From positions 1 to 6,824 of the forward strand of contig JAOPYS010000220.1 of the NCBI GenBank assembly GCA_025964465.1: DNA of 6,824 bases, read 5' to 3'. Of the stretch, positions 4,729 to 6,824 are shown piece by piece; the first letter of the stretch is position 1, and each line of letters starts with the position of its first letter. This DNA is from Thermoleophilia bacterium (GTDB lineage Bacteria; Actinomycetota; Thermoleophilia; Gaiellales; SKUG01). The notes beneath the pieces were generated by a model. It made no database searches. It saw only the letters and a program-made list of their open reading frames with translations, and was not told the DNA's origin. The translations under genes and the position numbers were made by a program.

Positions 4729-6722
4729 GCGTCCGCACCCCACGCCGCCGCGCACCGATGACCCGCTCCTCGCGCAGCATGCGCAGCCTCACCAGCGTGG
4801 CCCGCTCCCCGCGCGAGGGCACCGCGCCGATCGCCCCGCGACTGGCCGTCGCCGGCATCGCGGGCGCCGTCGTGATCGGCGTGCTCGTGCTGCGCCTGTG
4901 GGCCCTCACCGTGCTCGGCGGCGCCGAGTACGCCGAGCGCGCCGACCAGAACCAGATTCGGCGCCTGCCGCTCGCTGCGCAGCGCGGCGGCATACTCGAC
5001 CGCAACGGTCGCAAGATCGTGGCGAGCCGCGAGCAGTACCAGGTCGTCATGGACCTGCAGGACGTCACGGGCAAGCGCCGTGAGGCGGTCATCGCGCGTC
5101 TGGGCGAGGTGCTGGCCCCGACCGAAGCGCAGGTGCCGAAGCGAACGGCCGAGATCCGTACCGCGGTGGACAAGGCGCCGCCCGGCGCGATCGAGCCTGT
5201 CGTGATCGAGCGCGATCTGCAGGACGAGGACGTCAAGCGCTACCTGGCCGAGCACAACACCGACTTCCCCGGCGTCGACGTCAAGGTCGCGTTCGCGCGC
5301 AAGTACGTCCAGGGCACGACGGCCGCGCACATCCTCGGGCAAGTCGGGCAGGCCAGTCCCGAGGACCTCAAGGCGAACAAGGTGCTCGTCTCAGGCGACC
5401 TGGTCGGCAAGTCGGGCATCGAGCGGACGTACGACCGCTACATCCGTGGCGCCAACGGCTACGACGCCGTGCAGGTGGACGCCTCCGGCGTGCGCACCAA
5501 CGCCGCCGGCGTCCGCGGCCTTCCGGCAACCCCGGGCAACAACTTGCGTCTGACCATCGACCTGCGCCTGCAGAAGGCTGGCGACCGTGCCCTGCAGCGG
5601 GCCATCGTCAACGCCCAGCACAGCGCCAAGGGCAAGGACGCCCGCGCCGGCGCGTTCGTCGCGATCGACCCCAAGACGGGCGAGGTGCTCGCCCTCGGCT
5701 CGAACCCGGTGTACGACCCCAACATCTTCACCTCGTCCAAGCCCAAGGACCAGGCGAAGGTCAAGGCGATCAGTACCGACACCACGCGACAGCCCCTCAT
5801 CAACCGCGCGATCGCTGGCGCATACCCGCCGGGCTCCACCTACAAGGCCATCACCGCGCTCGCCGCAATGAAGCAGGGTTGGTTGTCGGCTGACACCAGG
5901 ATTGGTTGCCCCGCTTCCCGTGAAATCAAGGGAACGACCTTCAAGAACCACGAGACCCAGAACCGCGGCGACATCTCGCTGGACGTTGCACTCGAGACCT
6001 CCTGCGACACATTCTTCTACTACCTCGCGATGAAGTTCTACGAGGCGCCCGGCGCGCCGCTCGCCGCGTTCTCGCGGCTGTTCGGCCTCGACGCCCCGAC
6101 CGGGCTCGACATCCCCGGCGAGGTCGGCGGCACGGTGCCCGACCCGACGTGGAAGGCGAACGTCGACAACCCGCTCTGGTCGAAGCTCGACCACATCTGG
6201 AAGCCCGGCGACGAGGTCAACATGTCGATCGGACAGGGCGACCTCCTCGTCACCCCACTGCAGATGACCAACGTCTACGCCGCGATCGCCAACGGCGGCG
6301 TCCTGCACCAGCCACACCTCGGCATGCGCGTGGAATCGATCGGTGGGCGTGAGCAGGTTGCGCTCCAGCCCAAGGACCCCAAGGACCTGCACATCCCGCC
6401 GGCCGACCTCGCTGCCGTGATCGACGGGTTGAAGCTCGTCAACACCGGTCCGTCTGGCACTGCGACCAGCGTGTTCGGCGATTTCGGCCTGTCGAGCGCC
6501 GGGAAGTCGGGCACCGCAGAGAAGGATCCCACCCATTACACCGACCTCGCGTGGTACTGCGGCTTCGCGCCCGTCGAGAACCCCGAGATCGCGGCGTGCG
6601 CCTTCGTCGACCGTGGCGGCGGCGGCAGCGTCGTAGCCGGCCCGGTCGTGCGCGCGCTGTTCGACCAGTGGTTCGGCCCCGACGGCGGCTCGATCGTCAA
6701 GCTGCCGGGGGTGAAGCGCTGA
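4725..6722 (+). CDS. mrdA: Penicillin-binding protein 2 (class B, elongation-specific DD-transpeptidase)
   Basis: This 665-aa class B PBP crosslinks nascent peptidoglycan outside the membrane as partner of RodA. Order of parts: an Arg/Ser/Pro-rich cytoplasmic tail (1-39, ten Arg against one acidic residue), a membrane anchor (about 40-63), and the pedestal/dimerisation domain with the conserved RGGILDRNGR (87-96) and GKSGIERTYDRYIRG (228-242). The transpeptidase domain follows from about 305. Active-site motifs are complete: SxxK as PPGSTYK (368-374, nucleophile Ser371), SCD (426-428, the PBP2 form of SxN) and KSGTAE (594-599). LxIPGE (461-466) and IGQGDLLVTPLQM (502-514) are also typical of PBP2. 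Length is normal for the family. The gene overlaps mreD by 4 bases and rodA by 1 base (TGATG). Codons around 5877-5933 are less GC-biased than the surrounding gene. The mreD-mrdA-rodA order supports PBP2 over the division paralogue FtsI. Confidence 0.96.
   Translation: MSVRTPRRRAPMTRSSRSMRSLTSVARSPREGTAPIAPRLAVAGIAGAVVIGVLVLRLWALTVLGGAEYAERADQNQIRRLPLAAQRGGILDRNGRKIVASREQYQVVMDLQDVTGKRREAVIARLGEVLAPTEAQVPKRTAEIRTAVDKAPPGAIEPVVIERDLQDEDVKRYLAEHNTDFPGVDVKVAFARKYVQGTTAAHILGQVGQASPEDLKANKVLVSGDLVGKSGIERTYDRYIRGANGYDAVQVDASGVRTNAAGVRGLPATPGNNLRLTIDLRLQKAGDRALQRAIVNAQHSAKGKDARAGAFVAIDPKTGEVLALGSNPVYDPNIFTSSKPKDQAKVKAISTDTTRQPLINRAIAGAYPPGSTYKAITALAAMKQGWLSADTRIGCPASREIKGTTFKNHETQNRGDISLDVALETSCDTFFYYLAMKFYEAPGAPLAAFSRLFGLDAPTGLDIPGEVGGTVPDPTWKANVDNPLWSKLDHIWKPGDEVNMSIGQGDLLVTPLQMTNVYAAIANGGVLHQPHLGMRVESIGGREQVALQPKDPKDLHIPPADLAAVIDGLKLVNTGPSGTATSVFGDFGLSSAGKSGTAEKDPTHYTDLAWYCGFAPVENPEIAACAFVDRGGGGSVVAGPVVRALFDQWFGPDGGSIVKLPGVKR
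6707..6714 (+). promoter_or_regulatory. Ribosome binding site of rodA
   Basis: GGGGGTGA, inside the end of mrdA, lies 7 bases before the ATG at 6722. It supports this ATG as the start of the next gene, although the last mrdA codons constrain the same bases. Confidence 0.4.
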
Positions 6723-6824
6723 TGCGTGGTTCCCGTCGCATCGCCGGCTTCGACGCCGGGCTCGTGGTCGCCGCGATCGCCATCGTGCTCGCGAGCGTCG
6801 GCCTGCTCGCCACCGCCATCGTCC
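6722..6824 (+). CDS. rodA: Probable RodA, SEDS-family peptidoglycan glycosyltransferase (3'-partial)
   Basis: Only the first 34 codons are inside the window. They encode a short basic start (MRGSRRIAGFD) followed by a long hydrophobic stretch with no stop, as expected for the first membrane helix of a SEDS protein, which often begins with a few basic residues, an FD pair and then a helix. No diagnostic SEDS motif is reached. The call rests mainly on position: immediately after mrdA, overlapping its stop by one base. In this operon the next gene is almost always rodA, whose product polymerises lipid II and forms a complex with PBP2. Another membrane protein remains possible. Confidence 0.75.
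   Translation, partial: MRGSRRIAGFDAGLVVAAIAIVLASVGLLATAIV

Noticed and set aside
6000..6008. SCD instead of SxN as a missing catalytic residue in PBP2
   Set aside because: Asp at the third position is normal for the elongation-specific PBP2 family, so this is not a defect.
5391..6536. A 381-codon minus-strand open frame opposite mrdA
   Set aside because: It is a shadow of the PBP2 transpeptidase reading frame and has no independent motif or start signal.

Overview
The window is strongly G+C-rich chromosomal DNA with codon third positions dominated by G and C. It carries the core cell-elongation (rod-shape) operon mreB-mreC-mreD-mrdA(PBP2)-rodA, with a Maf nucleotide pyrophosphatase gene and a DUF1361 membrane protein gene upstream. 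The codon bias, the MreB sequence, the Arg-rich protein tails and an apparently leaderless mreB start suggest a high-GC actinomycetote. A rod-shaped lineage such as Thermoleophilia (Solirubrobacterales-like) is plausible. That placement is inference from sequence style, not from a database comparison.

Layout: 1-510 (+) is the 3' part of maf, whose N-terminus lies outside the window. 551-1630 (+) is a DUF1361 integral membrane protein. 1647-1853 (-) is a small, very acidic protein with a poly-serine tail, convergent with the DUF1361 gene and divergent from mreB. 1854-1981 is the divergent control region, with inverted repeats and a -10-like TATCCT placed so that transcription could start at the mreB ATG itself. 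1982-3025 is mreB, followed by a 9-bp stem-loop. 3128-4192 is mreC. mreD (4189-4728), mrdA (4725-6722) and the start of rodA (from 6722) follow with 4-, 4- and 1-base stop/start overlaps, so mreC to rodA look translationally coupled.

How the genes work together: MreB forms membrane-bound actin-like filaments. MreC and MreD link these filaments across the membrane to PBP2 (transpeptidase) and RodA (glycosyltransferase), which together build the side-wall peptidoglycan. Maf next to mre genes is a known arrangement (maf-radC-mreBCD in Bacillus). Here radC is absent, and the DUF1361 gene and the small acidic ORF sit in between.

I found no mobile element, CRISPR array, RNA gene or clearly new multi-gene system. 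The most interesting items are the uncharacterised acidic, poly-Ser protein facing the elongasome operon, the leaderless AT-softened mreB start, the stem-loop separating mreB from mreC, and the long Arg-rich cytoplasmic tails on MreC and PBP2.
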